NCBI GenBank assembly: GCA_001784175.1
Contig: MFPR01000001.1
Location: 1-64,000 of the forward strand
Source: Candidatus Lindowbacteria bacterium RIFCSPLOWO2_12_FULL_62_27
GTDB lineage: Bacteria; Lindowbacteria; 2-12-FULL-62-27
DNA length: 64,000 nucleotides
Reading direction: 5' to 3'
Part shown: piece after piece, positions 24,883 to 32,709 of the stretch
Layout: every line of letters begins with the position of its first letter
How positions within the stretch are numbered: position 1 is the first letter of the stretch
Program-made: the position numbers and the translations under genes
The notes under the pieces: model-generated
The model's database searches: none
The model's input: only the letters and a program-made list of their open reading frames with translations
What the model was told of the DNA's origin: nothing

Positions 24883-25896
24883 ATGAAAGACCGCGTGTTG
24901 TCCGGCATGCGACCCACGGGGCGGCTGCATCTCGGCAACTATTTCGGCGCCCTGAAAAACTGGGTGGAGCTTCAGGACCGCTACGACTGTTTTTTCTTTG
25001 TGGCCGACTACCACGCGCTGACCACGGCCTACGAATCGCCGGGGGACATTCATGCGAACGTCGAGGAAATGGTGCTCGATTTCCTGGCGGCCGGCCTCGA
25101 TCCCGACCGCTGCACCCTCTTTGTCCAGTCGATGGTCCCGACCCACGCCGAGGCGCACCTTTTGTTTTCCATGATCTCTCCCCTCGCCTGGCTTGAGCGC
25201 ACGCCCAGCTACAAGGAGATGATCGAGGCCCTGAAGGACCGCGACCTCAGGACCTACGGATTTCTCGGCTATCCGGTCCTTCAATGCGTCGACATTCTCT
25301 TGTATTATCCCAAGTACGTGCCGGTCGGCGTCGATCAGGTGGCGCACATTGAGCTGACGCGCGAGCTGGTCCGGCGGTTCAATTTCCTTTACAAGACGAA
25401 CCTTCCGGAACCCCAGCCGCTCCTCACCGCGTCGCCCAAGGTTCCCGGCGTGGACGGTCGGAAGATGAGCAAATCCTACGGCAACACCATCGAGCTGTTC
25501 GGCGGCGCGGCGGAAACGCGGAAGCGGATCATGTCGATCAAGACTGATTCGACGCCGGTGGACGCGCCGAAGGACCCCGCGACCTGCAACGTCTTCGCGC
25601 TCCTTTCGCTGTTCTGCGACGACGCCGAACGGGCCGACTGGGAACGCCGCTATCGCGCGGGCGGCCTGAGTTACGCGGAGGCGAAACGGGCCCTCGCCGA
25701 AAAATATGAGTCCCGCATGGGGACCATGCGGGCCCGCCGGGAGGAGCTGGCGAAAGACCGGCGGGCGGTTTGGGACGTGTTGCGGAAGGGCTCGGAGAAG
25801 GCGCTCGAAATTTCCGGCCGGGTGTTGCGAGACATGCGCTCGGGCATCGGACTGAATTACGACAAAGGAGGTATCCATGGCAGATCTGGGTCGTGA
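24883..25896 (+). CDS. trpS: Tryptophanyl-tRNA synthetase
   Basis: The protein has 337 residues, typical of bacterial TrpRS. Class I motifs are the HIGH-like RLHLGNYFGALKNW near 13-26 and GRKMSKSYGNTIELF. FFVADYHALTT and the VPVGVDQVAHIELTRELVRRFN segment form the Trp/ATP pocket. It charges tRNA-Trp. It starts 12 bases after the protease stop. Its last 20 bases overlap the start of glpX, whose ribosome-binding site AAAGGAGG lies inside trpS. Confidence 0.95.
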   Translation: MKDRVLSGMRPTGRLHLGNYFGALKNWVELQDRYDCFFFVADYHALTTAYESPGDIHANVEEMVLDFLAAGLDPDRCTLFVQSMVPTHAEAHLLFSMISPLAWLERTPSYKEMIEALKDRDLRTYGFLGYPVLQCVDILLYYPKYVPVGVDQVAHIELTRELVRRFNFLYKTNLPEPQPLLTASPKVPGVDGRKMSKSYGNTIELFGGAAETRKRIMSIKTDSTPVDAPKDPATCNVFALLSLFCDDAERADWERRYRAGGLSYAEAKRALAEKYESRMGTMRARREELAKDRRAVWDVLRKGSEKALEISGRVLRDMRSGIGLNYDKGGIHGRSGS

Positions 25897-26866
25897 ACTG
25901 ACGCTGGAGGCCGTGCGGATCACGGAACCGGCGGCGATCGCCGCCGCCGAAAAAGTGGGCGCCGGCGATTCCGACGGCGCCGACCAGGCCGCCGTCGATG
26001 CGATGCGGCGTGTGCTGAACCAGGTGCAGATCGTCGGCACCGTCGTGATCGGCGAGGGCGAAAAGGACGAAGCGCCGATGCTCTACATCGGCGAGCAGGT
26101 CGGAACCGGTTGCGGCCCGGCCGTCGACATCGCCGTCGACCCGCTGGAGGGCACGACGATCGTGGCGGAGGGCCGGCAAAACGCGCTCTGCGTGCTGGCG
26201 ATCGGCGAGCGCGGCGGATTTTTGAACGCGCCGGACGTGTACATGATGAAAATGGCCGTGGGCCCGCGGGCTGCGGGTGCGATTGACCTGCGCAAGAGCG
26301 TGTCGGCAAACTGCAAGGCGGTGGCGAAGGCGCTCGGCAAGCCCATGCAGTATCTGACCGTCGTGGTCCTGGACCGGCCAAGACACCAAAAAATCATTGC
26401 CGAGCTGCGGTCGCTGGCCGTGCGCATCAAGCTCATCAGCGACGGCGACGTTTCCGCGGCGCTGTCGACCGCCGTTCCCGACACCGGCGTTGACATGCTC
26501 ATCGGCATCGGCGGCTCGACGGAGGGCGTGCTGGCCGCGGCCGCCATGCGATGCCTGGGCGGCCAGATCCAGGGCCGGCTCCAACCGATCGGCGCCGACC
26601 AGGTGAAGCGGATCAAGGCGATGAAGATCGCGGATCCGGACCGCATCTACAACACGGCCGATTTGGCCGCCGGCGACGACGTCATCTTCTCCGCCACCGG
26701 CGTCACCGACGGCGATTTTCTCAAGGGCGTACGATACGGCGAGCACTGGATCTACACGCACTCGATGGTGCTCCGCGCCAAGACCGGCACCGTCCGGTTC
26801 GTCCAGGCGCAGCACCGATACGAAAAGGCGAGGGTAAATGACCGCGATGCCGGACGAACTGCCTGA
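25877..26866 (+). CDS. glpX: Class II fructose-1,6-bisphosphatase
   Basis: At 329 residues it matches the GlpX family in length. The metal-binding signatures GTVVIGEGEKDEAPMLYIGE and VDIAVDPLEGTTI are present, followed by SDGDVSAAL and GIGGSTEGVLAAAA. It removes the 1-phosphate of fructose-1,6-bisphosphate in gluconeogenesis or a reductive pentose cycle. The start ATG 25877 is preceded by AAAGGAGG at a normal distance. With ppdK (29267) nearby, the region supports gluconeogenic carbon flow. Confidence 0.95.
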   Translation: MADLGRELTLEAVRITEPAAIAAAEKVGAGDSDGADQAAVDAMRRVLNQVQIVGTVVIGEGEKDEAPMLYIGEQVGTGCGPAVDIAVDPLEGTTIVAEGRQNALCVLAIGERGGFLNAPDVYMMKMAVGPRAAGAIDLRKSVSANCKAVAKALGKPMQYLTVVVLDRPRHQKIIAELRSLAVRIKLISDGDVSAALSTAVPDTGVDMLIGIGGSTEGVLAAAAMRCLGGQIQGRLQPIGADQVKRIKAMKIADPDRIYNTADLAAGDDVIFSATGVTDGDFLKGVRYGEHWIYTHSMVLRAKTGTVRFVQAQHRYEKARVNDRDAGRTA

Positions 26867-27776
26867 CCCACCCATGGCGCCGCGCGCAAAAAAGCGGAAG
26901 TGGCTTGGCCTGATTCTGATCCTGGCCCTGCTCGCCGGATTTCTTATGATCGTGGCCGGCCCACGCGTACCGGGCATGGGCCTCCCCGGCAGTCCGGAGA
27001 TCGGGCAGATCAACCTGGTCTCGCCGATTTTTTCCTCCGAGGATCTCCTCGCGTGTTTTCACGTGGCGGACCAATCGGAGAAACTCAAGGTGCTCATTCT
27101 TCGCGTCGACAGCCCCGGCGGATTTGTCGGTTCGTCCCAGGAAGTCTATCGCCGCGTCCGCCAGTTCAAAGAGTCGCGCAATCTTCCCGTGATCGTTTCC
27201 GTCGAAAACGTGTGCGCGTCGGGCGCCTACTACATCGCGGCCGCCGCCGACACGATTCTCGTCAATCCCGGGTCACAGGTGGGATCGATCGGCGTGATCA
27301 TCGATCTTTTGAACGTCCGGGACCTCATGGACAAATTCGGCGTGGACGCGCGGACCATCAAAACCGGCCGATACAAGGACGCCGGCGACCCGACCCGGCG
27401 CCTGTCCGAGGAGGACGACCGCGAGGAGCGGCGGTACTTCCAGTCGCTGATCGATCCGGTCTTGGACCAGTTCGTGAAGGACGTGGCCGAGTCGCGGCGC
27501 ATGCCGGAGGCGGCGGTGCGGAAGGTCGCGCATGGCGGCGTCTTCACCGGCGAGCAGGCCGTCCGGCTGGGACTGGCCGACGAGGTCGGCAATTACGTCG
27601 ACGCCATCAGTCTTGCCGCCCGCCTCGCGGGCCTCGATCCGCGCAAAGCCGCGGCGACGATCATCGCGCCTCCGGATCGGCGGGGCCTGATCGAGCGCCT
27701 TCTGTTCGGCGAATCGGCGCGGGCCGGCCTGTTTCGATCTTGGGGCCGGAAGTATTCTCTGGCGTTTCTTCCATGA
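26838..27776 (+). CDS. sppA: Signal peptide peptidase
   Basis: The protein has 312 residues, the short (Bacillus-type) SppA form. One N-terminal membrane helix (about 21-44) follows a basic segment. The serine nucleophile is Ser128 in NVCASGAYYIA, and the general base is Lys180 in TGRYKDAGDPTR. DSPGGFVGSSQEV is the oxyanion region. It degrades released signal peptides at the membrane. The start overlaps glpX by 29 bp; ATG 26847 is an alternative. Its stop overlaps the next start (ATGA). Confidence 0.92.
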   Translation: MTAMPDELPDPPMAPRAKKRKWLGLILILALLAGFLMIVAGPRVPGMGLPGSPEIGQINLVSPIFSSEDLLACFHVADQSEKLKVLILRVDSPGGFVGSSQEVYRRVRQFKESRNLPVIVSVENVCASGAYYIAAAADTILVNPGSQVGSIGVIIDLLNVRDLMDKFGVDARTIKTGRYKDAGDPTRRLSEEDDREERRYFQSLIDPVLDQFVKDVAESRRMPEAAVRKVAHGGVFTGEQAVRLGLADEVGNYVDAISLAARLAGLDPRKAAATIIAPPDRRGLIERLLFGESARAGLFRSWGRKYSLAFLP

Positions 27777-28285
27777 GCCCCGTCCGCGCGTTCAAAGGCG
27801 TGTGGCCGGTGATTCCGGGCAGCGCCTACGTCGACGAGACAGCGGTCGTCGAAGGCGCCGTCACGCTCGGCGAGGAGTCGTCGATCTGGTGCGGCGTGGT
27901 GCTCAGGGGCGACGTCAACCGCATCGTGATCGGCGCGCGGACCAACGTCCAGGACAACGCCGTGATCCATGTCCGCAGGCGCGCGCCGACCTTCATCGGC
28001 AACGAGGTGACCATCGGCCACCTGGCGCACCTTCACGCATGCACCGTCGCCGACCGCTGTCTGATCGGCAGTGGGTCGATCGTGCTGGACGAGTGTGAAA
28101 TCGGCGAAGGCGCCGTCATCGCCGCCGGCGCGCTCCTGTCCCCAAAAACGATCGTCCCACCCCGCACGCTCATGATGGGCGTTCCGGCCAAACCCAGAAG
28201 GGCCATCACCGATGAGGAATTCCAGGAGATCCTTTACTCCTCCCAGAATTACGTCCGCTACGCCGGCGAACACAAAACGGCTTGA
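27773..28285 (+). CDS. Gamma-class carbonic anhydrase family protein
   Basis: The protein has 170 residues, a left-handed beta-helix of hexapeptide repeats (IWCGVVLRGDVNRIVIG). The three zinc-ligand histidines are expected in NAVIHVRR, VTIGHLAH and HLHACTV. A C-terminal helix (TDEEFQEILYSSQNYVRYAGEHK) completes the fold. It belongs to the YrdA/PaaY-like subgroup, in which carbonic anhydrase activity varies. ATG 27773 overlaps the sppA stop, so it is translationally coupled. The following gene overlaps its 3' end by 74 bases. Confidence 0.9.
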   Translation: MSPVRAFKGVWPVIPGSAYVDETAVVEGAVTLGEESSIWCGVVLRGDVNRIVIGARTNVQDNAVIHVRRRAPTFIGNEVTIGHLAHLHACTVADRCLIGSGSIVLDECEIGEGAVIAAGALLSPKTIVPPRTLMMGVPAKPRRAITDEEFQEILYSSQNYVRYAGEHKTA

Positions 28286-28907
28286 CCTTTTCCTGATCCG
28301 GCACGGCCGGTCCACGTGGAACCGGATCGGCCGCGTCCAGGGACATCAGGACCCGCCGCTGTCCGTTGAGGGACGCGACCACGCCCGGCAGGTCGCAGCG
28401 CACATGAACAGGCGGTTCGGGCCCTTTGACCCGAAGTCCGCCGTCCTTGTGTCGAGCCCGCTCCGGCGCGCCCTCCAAACCGCCCGCGTCCTTTCGGACG
28501 CGTTGCGCCTGACGGTGGTCCCCCGCCGGGACCTGCGGGAGGCGGGCCTGGGCGAGTGGGAAGGCCGCCGGGTGGACGACATCCGGCGAACCGACCGGCG
28601 CCGGCTGGAGCAGTGGTACCAAGACCCGACCCGGGTCCGGCTGAAGGGGGGGGAACCCATCCCGGCCTTCCAGCGGAGGGTCCAAGGGGAGATGCAGAAG
28701 CTGCTATATATATATGGAGAGGCGCAGTCCCTGATTCTGGTCACCCACGGGGGTTGGATCTCGACGCTCCTGACCGACGTTGTGGGCATTCCCATCGGCC
28801 GGCTGTGGACGTTCGTCCTGGACAACTGTTCCCTGACGCGCCTTCTGTGGGACGGCAAGAAGCTTCATCTTCGGAGTTTCAACGAATCGCTGAATATCCA
28901 TCCGTGA
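28212..28907 (+). CDS. Histidine phosphatase family protein (phosphoglycerate mutase-like)
   Basis: Up to 231 residues. The catalytic RHG motif is in LFLIRHGRSTWN, with the proton donor Glu in LREAGLGEWEG and the second His in LVTHGGW. The only standard start in frame before the RHG motif is ATG 28212, inside the previous gene, giving a ~25-residue lead. Family members are cofactor-dependent mutases or broad phosphatases acting on small phosphoesters (for example alpha-ribazole phosphate); the substrate is not evident. It is followed by a hairpin-rich 359-bp gap. Confidence 0.85.
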   Translation: MRNSRRSFTPPRITSATPANTKRLDLFLIRHGRSTWNRIGRVQGHQDPPLSVEGRDHARQVAAHMNRRFGPFDPKSAVLVSSPLRRALQTARVLSDALRLTVVPRRDLREAGLGEWEGRRVDDIRRTDRRRLEQWYQDPTRVRLKGGEPIPAFQRRVQGEMQKLLYIYGEAQSLILVTHGGWISTLLTDVVGIPIGRLWTFVLDNCSLTRLLWDGKKLHLRSFNESLNIHP

Positions 28908-28910
28908 GAA

Positions 28911-28973
28911 TCCCTGTTGCTGGATTGGGGGATTTGCCATCCCAGGCAAATCCTGACCCGGAGGCAACAGGGA
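28911..28973 (+). terminator. Nested RNA hairpin after the phosphatase gene
   Basis: An outer perfect stem pairs TCCCTGTTGC (28911-28920) with GCAACAGGGA (28964-28973). An inner perfect stem pairs GGATTTGCC (28930-28938) with GGCAAATCC (28945-28953) around a six-base loop. It starts three bases after the stop codon. There is no T-run, so a factor-independent terminator is doubtful. It may protect the transcript's 3' end or be another structured RNA. Confidence 0.45.
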
Positions 28974-29109
28974 TAATCCATCCATGGATAAAAAATGGGG
29001 CCCAATTCCATTCTGAGGAACCAGGCCCCTGGGCGCTTAGAGGGTTGGTATTTTTTTCGCTGATCTGTTCTCATCCTACCGCAGGCTTTCAAAATGGCAA
29101 GGAAAAACA

Positions 29110-29127
29110 TTGTGATCTTGGTCACAA
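29110..29127. promoter_or_regulatory. CRP/FNR-family-type operator upstream of ppdK
   Basis: TTGTGA (29110-29115) and TCACAA (29122-29127) are separated by six bases, the same full palindrome as at 1318-1335. It lies about 140 bp before the ppdK start. CRP-type control of pyruvate/PEP interconversion would make metabolic sense, but which family member binds is unknown. Confidence 0.55.
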
Positions 29128-29266
29128 TCTTTTCAGAGCCTGTTTTTACAAGTCACTGAGCGTTTGGAGATTGTATTTTCGGCCATCCGTCACTTGACCC
29201 GTGCCTTCGCGTCACGTACCATCCGCAGGAAATTTTGCGGTTCATTAGAATTCAAAGGAGATGGCC

Positions 29267-31975
29267 ATGGGTAATAAGTTTGTTTATTTTTTTGGCGGCA
29301 AGAAAGCCGAAGGCGCCGCCGGCATGAAGAATCTGCTCGGCGGAAAAGGCGCGAACCTCGCCGAGATGGTGAACGTCGGAATTCCGGTTCCGCCGGGATT
29401 TACGATCACGACCGAGTGCTGTGCCGAGTATTTTGCGCGCGGCGGCAAGTTCCCGGGCCATCTGAAAGCGGAAGTCGACAAGGCGATGAAGCGGGTGGAG
29501 AAGGAAATCGGGATGGAGTTTGGCGGCCGCGCCAATCCGCTCCTGGTGTCCTGCCGGTCCGGCGCGAGAAAATCGATGCCCGGCATGATGGAGACGGTCC
29601 TCAATGTCGGTCTTTGTTCGTCCACCATCCCCGGACTCGTCGCCCGGACGAAAAATGAGCGTTTCGTGTACGACGCCTACCGGCGGCTCATCACGATGTA
29701 TTCGGACGTCGTCATGGAAAAGGCCGAGGACATCGAGCCGCAAGAGGGCAAGGGTATCCGGCAGCAGTTGGACAGACTTCTGGACGATCTGAAGAAAAGA
29801 AAAAATTACCGGCAGGACACGGACCTGACCGCGGAGGATTTGAAGGGATTGTGCGAGTCGTACAAGAAGCGGATCAAGGAAGTTCTCGGCAGGCCCTTCC
29901 CGGACGACCCGATCGAGCAGTTGTGGGGCGGCATCGGCGCCGTGTTCAAGAGCTGGAACGGCCGGCGCGCGGTGGCCTACCGGAACATCGAAGGCATCCC
30001 GCACGAGTGGGGGACCGCCACCAACGTTCAGGCGATGGTCTTCGGCAACATGGGCGACACGTCGGCCACCGGGGTGGCCTTCACGCGCAACCCGGCCACC
30101 GGCGATTCCAGGTTTTACGGGGAATGGCTGGTCAACGCGCAGGGCGAGGACGTGGTGGCGGGCATCCGCACGCCGTCGCCGATCAACGAAGCGACCAAGA
30201 ACGATCAGAACCGGAGTCTCGTGTCGCTCGAGAAAGCGATGCCGGGCCTCTACCGGCAACTCGACGGCATCCGCAGAAAACTCGAAAAACATTATCGCGA
30301 CATGCAGGACCTCGAGTTCACGATCCAGGACGGCAAACTCTACATGCTCCAGACCCGGTCCGGCAAACGCACGGGCACGGCCGCGCTGAATATCGCGATG
30401 GACATGCTCCGCGAAAAACTCATCGACAGGAAAACCGCTGTCACGCGGGTCGAGCCGCACCAGCTCGACGAGCTTCTTCATCCCATCATCGATCCGGCGG
30501 CCGAAAAAAGCGTAAAGCCGGTCGCGAAGGGCCTCCCGGCGGGGCCGGGCGGCGCGTGCGGGCAGATCGTCTTCACGGCGGCCGCTGCGGTGGAATGGAC
30601 CCAGCGCGGCAGGAAAGTCGTGCTGGTGCGCGAGGAGACCAACCCGGAGGATGTGGAGGGCATGCGCGCGGCGGTCGGCATCCTGACGGCGCGGGGCGGC
30701 ATGACGAGCCACGCGGCGCTGGTCGCGCGCGGATGGGGCAAGTGCTGCATCGTCGGGGCGGCCGACATTCATGCCGACGCGCACGCGCGGACGATGAAAG
30801 CCAACGGCCGCATGTTCAAGGAAGGGGACACCGTCACGCTGAACGGTACGAGGGGACTCGTGTACGAAGGCAGGCTCAACATGATCGACGCAACGGAGAA
30901 CCCGCGGTTCCAGGAGTTCATGAAAATGGCCGATGCGTTCCGCACGCTGGGCGTCCGCGCCAACGCCGACACCCCGGAGGACGCGCGCGTGGCCCGAAGT
31001 TACGGCGCGGAAGGCATTGGCCTTTTCCGGACGGAACACATGTTCTACGGCAAGGGCAGCGACGAGCCGCTCTTTTTACTCCGCAAGATGATCCTGAGCG
31101 CGACCGAGCAGGAGCGGCGGAAGGCGCTATCGGAGCTTTTCGTGCACGTCAAGAAAGACATCAAGGCGACGCTGGAGGCGATGGAAGGATTTCCGGTGAC
31201 GATCCGCCTGCTCGACCCGCCTTTGCATGAATTTGTCCCCCGCGACGCCGACAAGCAAAAAGCGCTCGCGGACGCCCTTGGCATTCAGCCGGCGGACGTG
31301 CAGAAGCGGGGCGAGGAACTGCACGAATCGAACCCGATGATGGGGCACCGCGGGGTCAGGCTGGGCGTCACGTATCCCGAAATTTCGGAAATGCAGATTC
31401 GCGCCATTTTCGAGGCCGCGGCGGAGCTCATTCAGGCCGGCAAGAAGTGCCATCCCGAGATCATGGTGCCCGTGACCTGCGACGTGAAAGAACTCACCCA
31501 CCAGAGGGCGATCGTGCGGAGGGTGTACACAGAGGTTTGCAAGGCCAAGGGAATCAAATCCATTCCGTACTTGTACGGAACGATGATCGAGATTCCGCGC
31601 GCAGCGCTTATGGCGGACCGCATGGCGGAGGAATCCGAATTTTTCTCGTTCGGCACGAACGATCTCACGCAGATGGGGTTCGGGTTCAGCCGCGACGACA
31701 TCGGCGGATTCCTCCCGGATTATCTGAAGCAGAAGATCCTTCCGGCCGACCCATTCCAGACGATCGACCAGGCCGGCATCGGCCAGCTCATCGAGATGTC
31801 GGTGAAGAAAGGCCGCGCGACGAAAAAGGATTTGAAAGTCGGCATCTGCGGCGAGCAGGGAGGCGATCCGGCCTCGGTCGAGTTCTGCTTCAAGGCGGGA
31901 TTGAACTACGTGAGCTGCAGCGCCTATCGCGTCCCGATCGCGCGGCTGGCCGCGGCGCACGCCGCCCTGCGCTGA
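29267..31975 (+). CDS. ppdK: Pyruvate, phosphate dikinase
   Basis: The protein has 902 residues, full length for bacterial PPDK. The N-terminal ATP-grasp domain is marked by GGKGANLAEM and SGARKSMPGMMETVLNVGL. The swivelling phospho-histidine domain holds His482 in GGMTSHAALVARGWGKCC. The C-terminal PEP/pyruvate TIM barrel has GLFRTEHMFYG, NPMMGHRGVRLG and the GICGEQGGDP catalytic region. It interconverts pyruvate+ATP+Pi and PEP+AMP+PPi. ATG 29267 is chosen because AAAGGAG lies six bases upstream; ATG 29261 touches that site. Confidence 0.97.
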   Translation: MGNKFVYFFGGKKAEGAAGMKNLLGGKGANLAEMVNVGIPVPPGFTITTECCAEYFARGGKFPGHLKAEVDKAMKRVEKEIGMEFGGRANPLLVSCRSGARKSMPGMMETVLNVGLCSSTIPGLVARTKNERFVYDAYRRLITMYSDVVMEKAEDIEPQEGKGIRQQLDRLLDDLKKRKNYRQDTDLTAEDLKGLCESYKKRIKEVLGRPFPDDPIEQLWGGIGAVFKSWNGRRAVAYRNIEGIPHEWGTATNVQAMVFGNMGDTSATGVAFTRNPATGDSRFYGEWLVNAQGEDVVAGIRTPSPINEATKNDQNRSLVSLEKAMPGLYRQLDGIRRKLEKHYRDMQDLEFTIQDGKLYMLQTRSGKRTGTAALNIAMDMLREKLIDRKTAVTRVEPHQLDELLHPIIDPAAEKSVKPVAKGLPAGPGGACGQIVFTAAAAVEWTQRGRKVVLVREETNPEDVEGMRAAVGILTARGGMTSHAALVARGWGKCCIVGAADIHADAHARTMKANGRMFKEGDTVTLNGTRGLVYEGRLNMIDATENPRFQEFMKMADAFRTLGVRANADTPEDARVARSYGAEGIGLFRTEHMFYGKGSDEPLFLLRKMILSATEQERRKALSELFVHVKKDIKATLEAMEGFPVTIRLLDPPLHEFVPRDADKQKALADALGIQPADVQKRGEELHESNPMMGHRGVRLGVTYPEISEMQIRAIFEAAAELIQAGKKCHPEIMVPVTCDVKELTHQRAIVRRVYTEVCKAKGIKSIPYLYGTMIEIPRAALMADRMAEESEFFSFGTNDLTQMGFGFSRDDIGGFLPDYLKQKILPADPFQTIDQAGIGQLIEMSVKKGRATKKDLKVGICGEQGGDPASVEFCFKAGLNYVSCSAYRVPIARLAAAHAALR

Positions 31976-31984
31976 CGAAGTACC

Positions 31985-32034
31985 GGCCGGCGTCGGAGAC
32001 GCCGGCACCTGGGGCGCCGGAGGCGCTGATCCGG
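31985..32034. repeat. Dispersed double-hairpin repeat, copy 1
   Basis: A 50-bp element is repeated at 54766-54815 with 47 of 50 bases identical. It contains two adjacent hairpins: CCGGCGTC/GACGCCGG with a three-base loop and GCGCC/GGCGC with a GGA loop. This copy lies between the ppdK stop and the RNase HI coding region and may have displaced that gene's start codon. Confidence 0.7.
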
Positions 32035-32703
32035 ATTTTCGCCGACGGCGCCTCGAGCGGCAACCCCGGCCCGTCAGGCTGGGGCGCCGTGATCCGGACG
32101 GGGCGGCGCGTCAAAGAGATCGGCGGGTCGGACCCGCACTCCACCAACAACGTCATGGAGCTCTTGGCCGTCATTGAAGGCCTGCGCGCAACGCCGCCGC
32201 ACGCCGCCGTCAGCGTCCACTCCGACAGTTCCTACGTGATCGACGGCATCACGCGGCACATCCGCGTGTGGCGGGGAAACGGATTTTTGACGACGTCGAA
32301 AAAACCGGTCGAACATCGCGAGCTCTGGGAGGAACTCGACGACCTGGCGGCGGAACGCAAGACGCGGTTCGTCAAAGTGCCGGGGCACGCAGGCGTTCGG
32401 GAGAACGAACGCGCCAATGACATCGCGCAGGCCTTTGCCCAAGGGCGGCGGCCAAAGCTGGCGGACAAGGAAACGGACGACACGGAAACCCGGCCGGCCC
32501 TCGCGCTGACGGCGCTCGATGGAGCGCCGGCGGCGTTTCCGACGTACATGGTCAGCGACCGCGGCCAGATTTCCTTTTACGGCGCGTGGGACGACTGCCG
32601 GCGCGTGGTCGAGGGCCGGCGCGGCGTCTTGTACAAAAAATGCAAATCCCGCGAAGAATTGGAATACACGTTGGAAAAATGGGCCGCGCGTGCTATGGAC
32701 TGA
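32026..32703 (+). CDS. rnhA: Ribonuclease HI with C-terminal viroplasmin-like domain
   Basis: About 225 residues. The RNase H catalytic acids are in RIFADGASSGNPGPSGWGA (Asp), NNVMELLAV (Glu), HSDSSYVID (Asp) and NERANDIA (Asp). From ~residue 175 the segment YMVSDRGQISFYGAWDDCRRVVEG plus VLYKKCKSREELEYTLEKWA resembles the hybrid-binding (Cauli VI/viroplasmin) domain, which usually sits at the N-terminus. No ATG, GTG or TTG precedes the RNase core in frame after the ppdK stop; CTG 32026 or ATC 32029, just after GGAGG (32019-32023), are the best starts. It removes RNA from RNA-DNA hybrids. Confidence 0.85.
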   Translation: MIRIFADGASSGNPGPSGWGAVIRTGRRVKEIGGSDPHSTNNVMELLAVIEGLRATPPHAAVSVHSDSSYVIDGITRHIRVWRGNGFLTTSKKPVEHRELWEELDDLAAERKTRFVKVPGHAGVRENERANDIAQAFAQGRRPKLADKETDDTETRPALALTALDGAPAAFPTYMVSDRGQISFYGAWDDCRRVVEGRRGVLYKKCKSREELEYTLEKWAARAMD

Positions 32704-32709
32704 TCTCGC

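Larger units (their letters stand above)
28908..29266. other. Intergenic region upstream of ppdK
   Basis: No gene is seen. Close to the phosphatase stop there is a nested hairpin (28911-28973), then about 130 bp without recognised structure apart from short GGGCCC palindromes. A CRP-type operator follows at 29110-29127. The last ~140 bp is comparatively AT-rich and should hold the ppdK promoter; TTTACA at 29145-29150 with TTGTAT at 29171-29176 is a weak candidate because the spacing is 20. Confidence 0.55.

Noticed and set aside
29252-31039. 595-residue minus-strand frame opposite ppdK
   Set aside because: Antisense shadow rich in Arg, His and Val; the plus strand encodes full-length PPDK.
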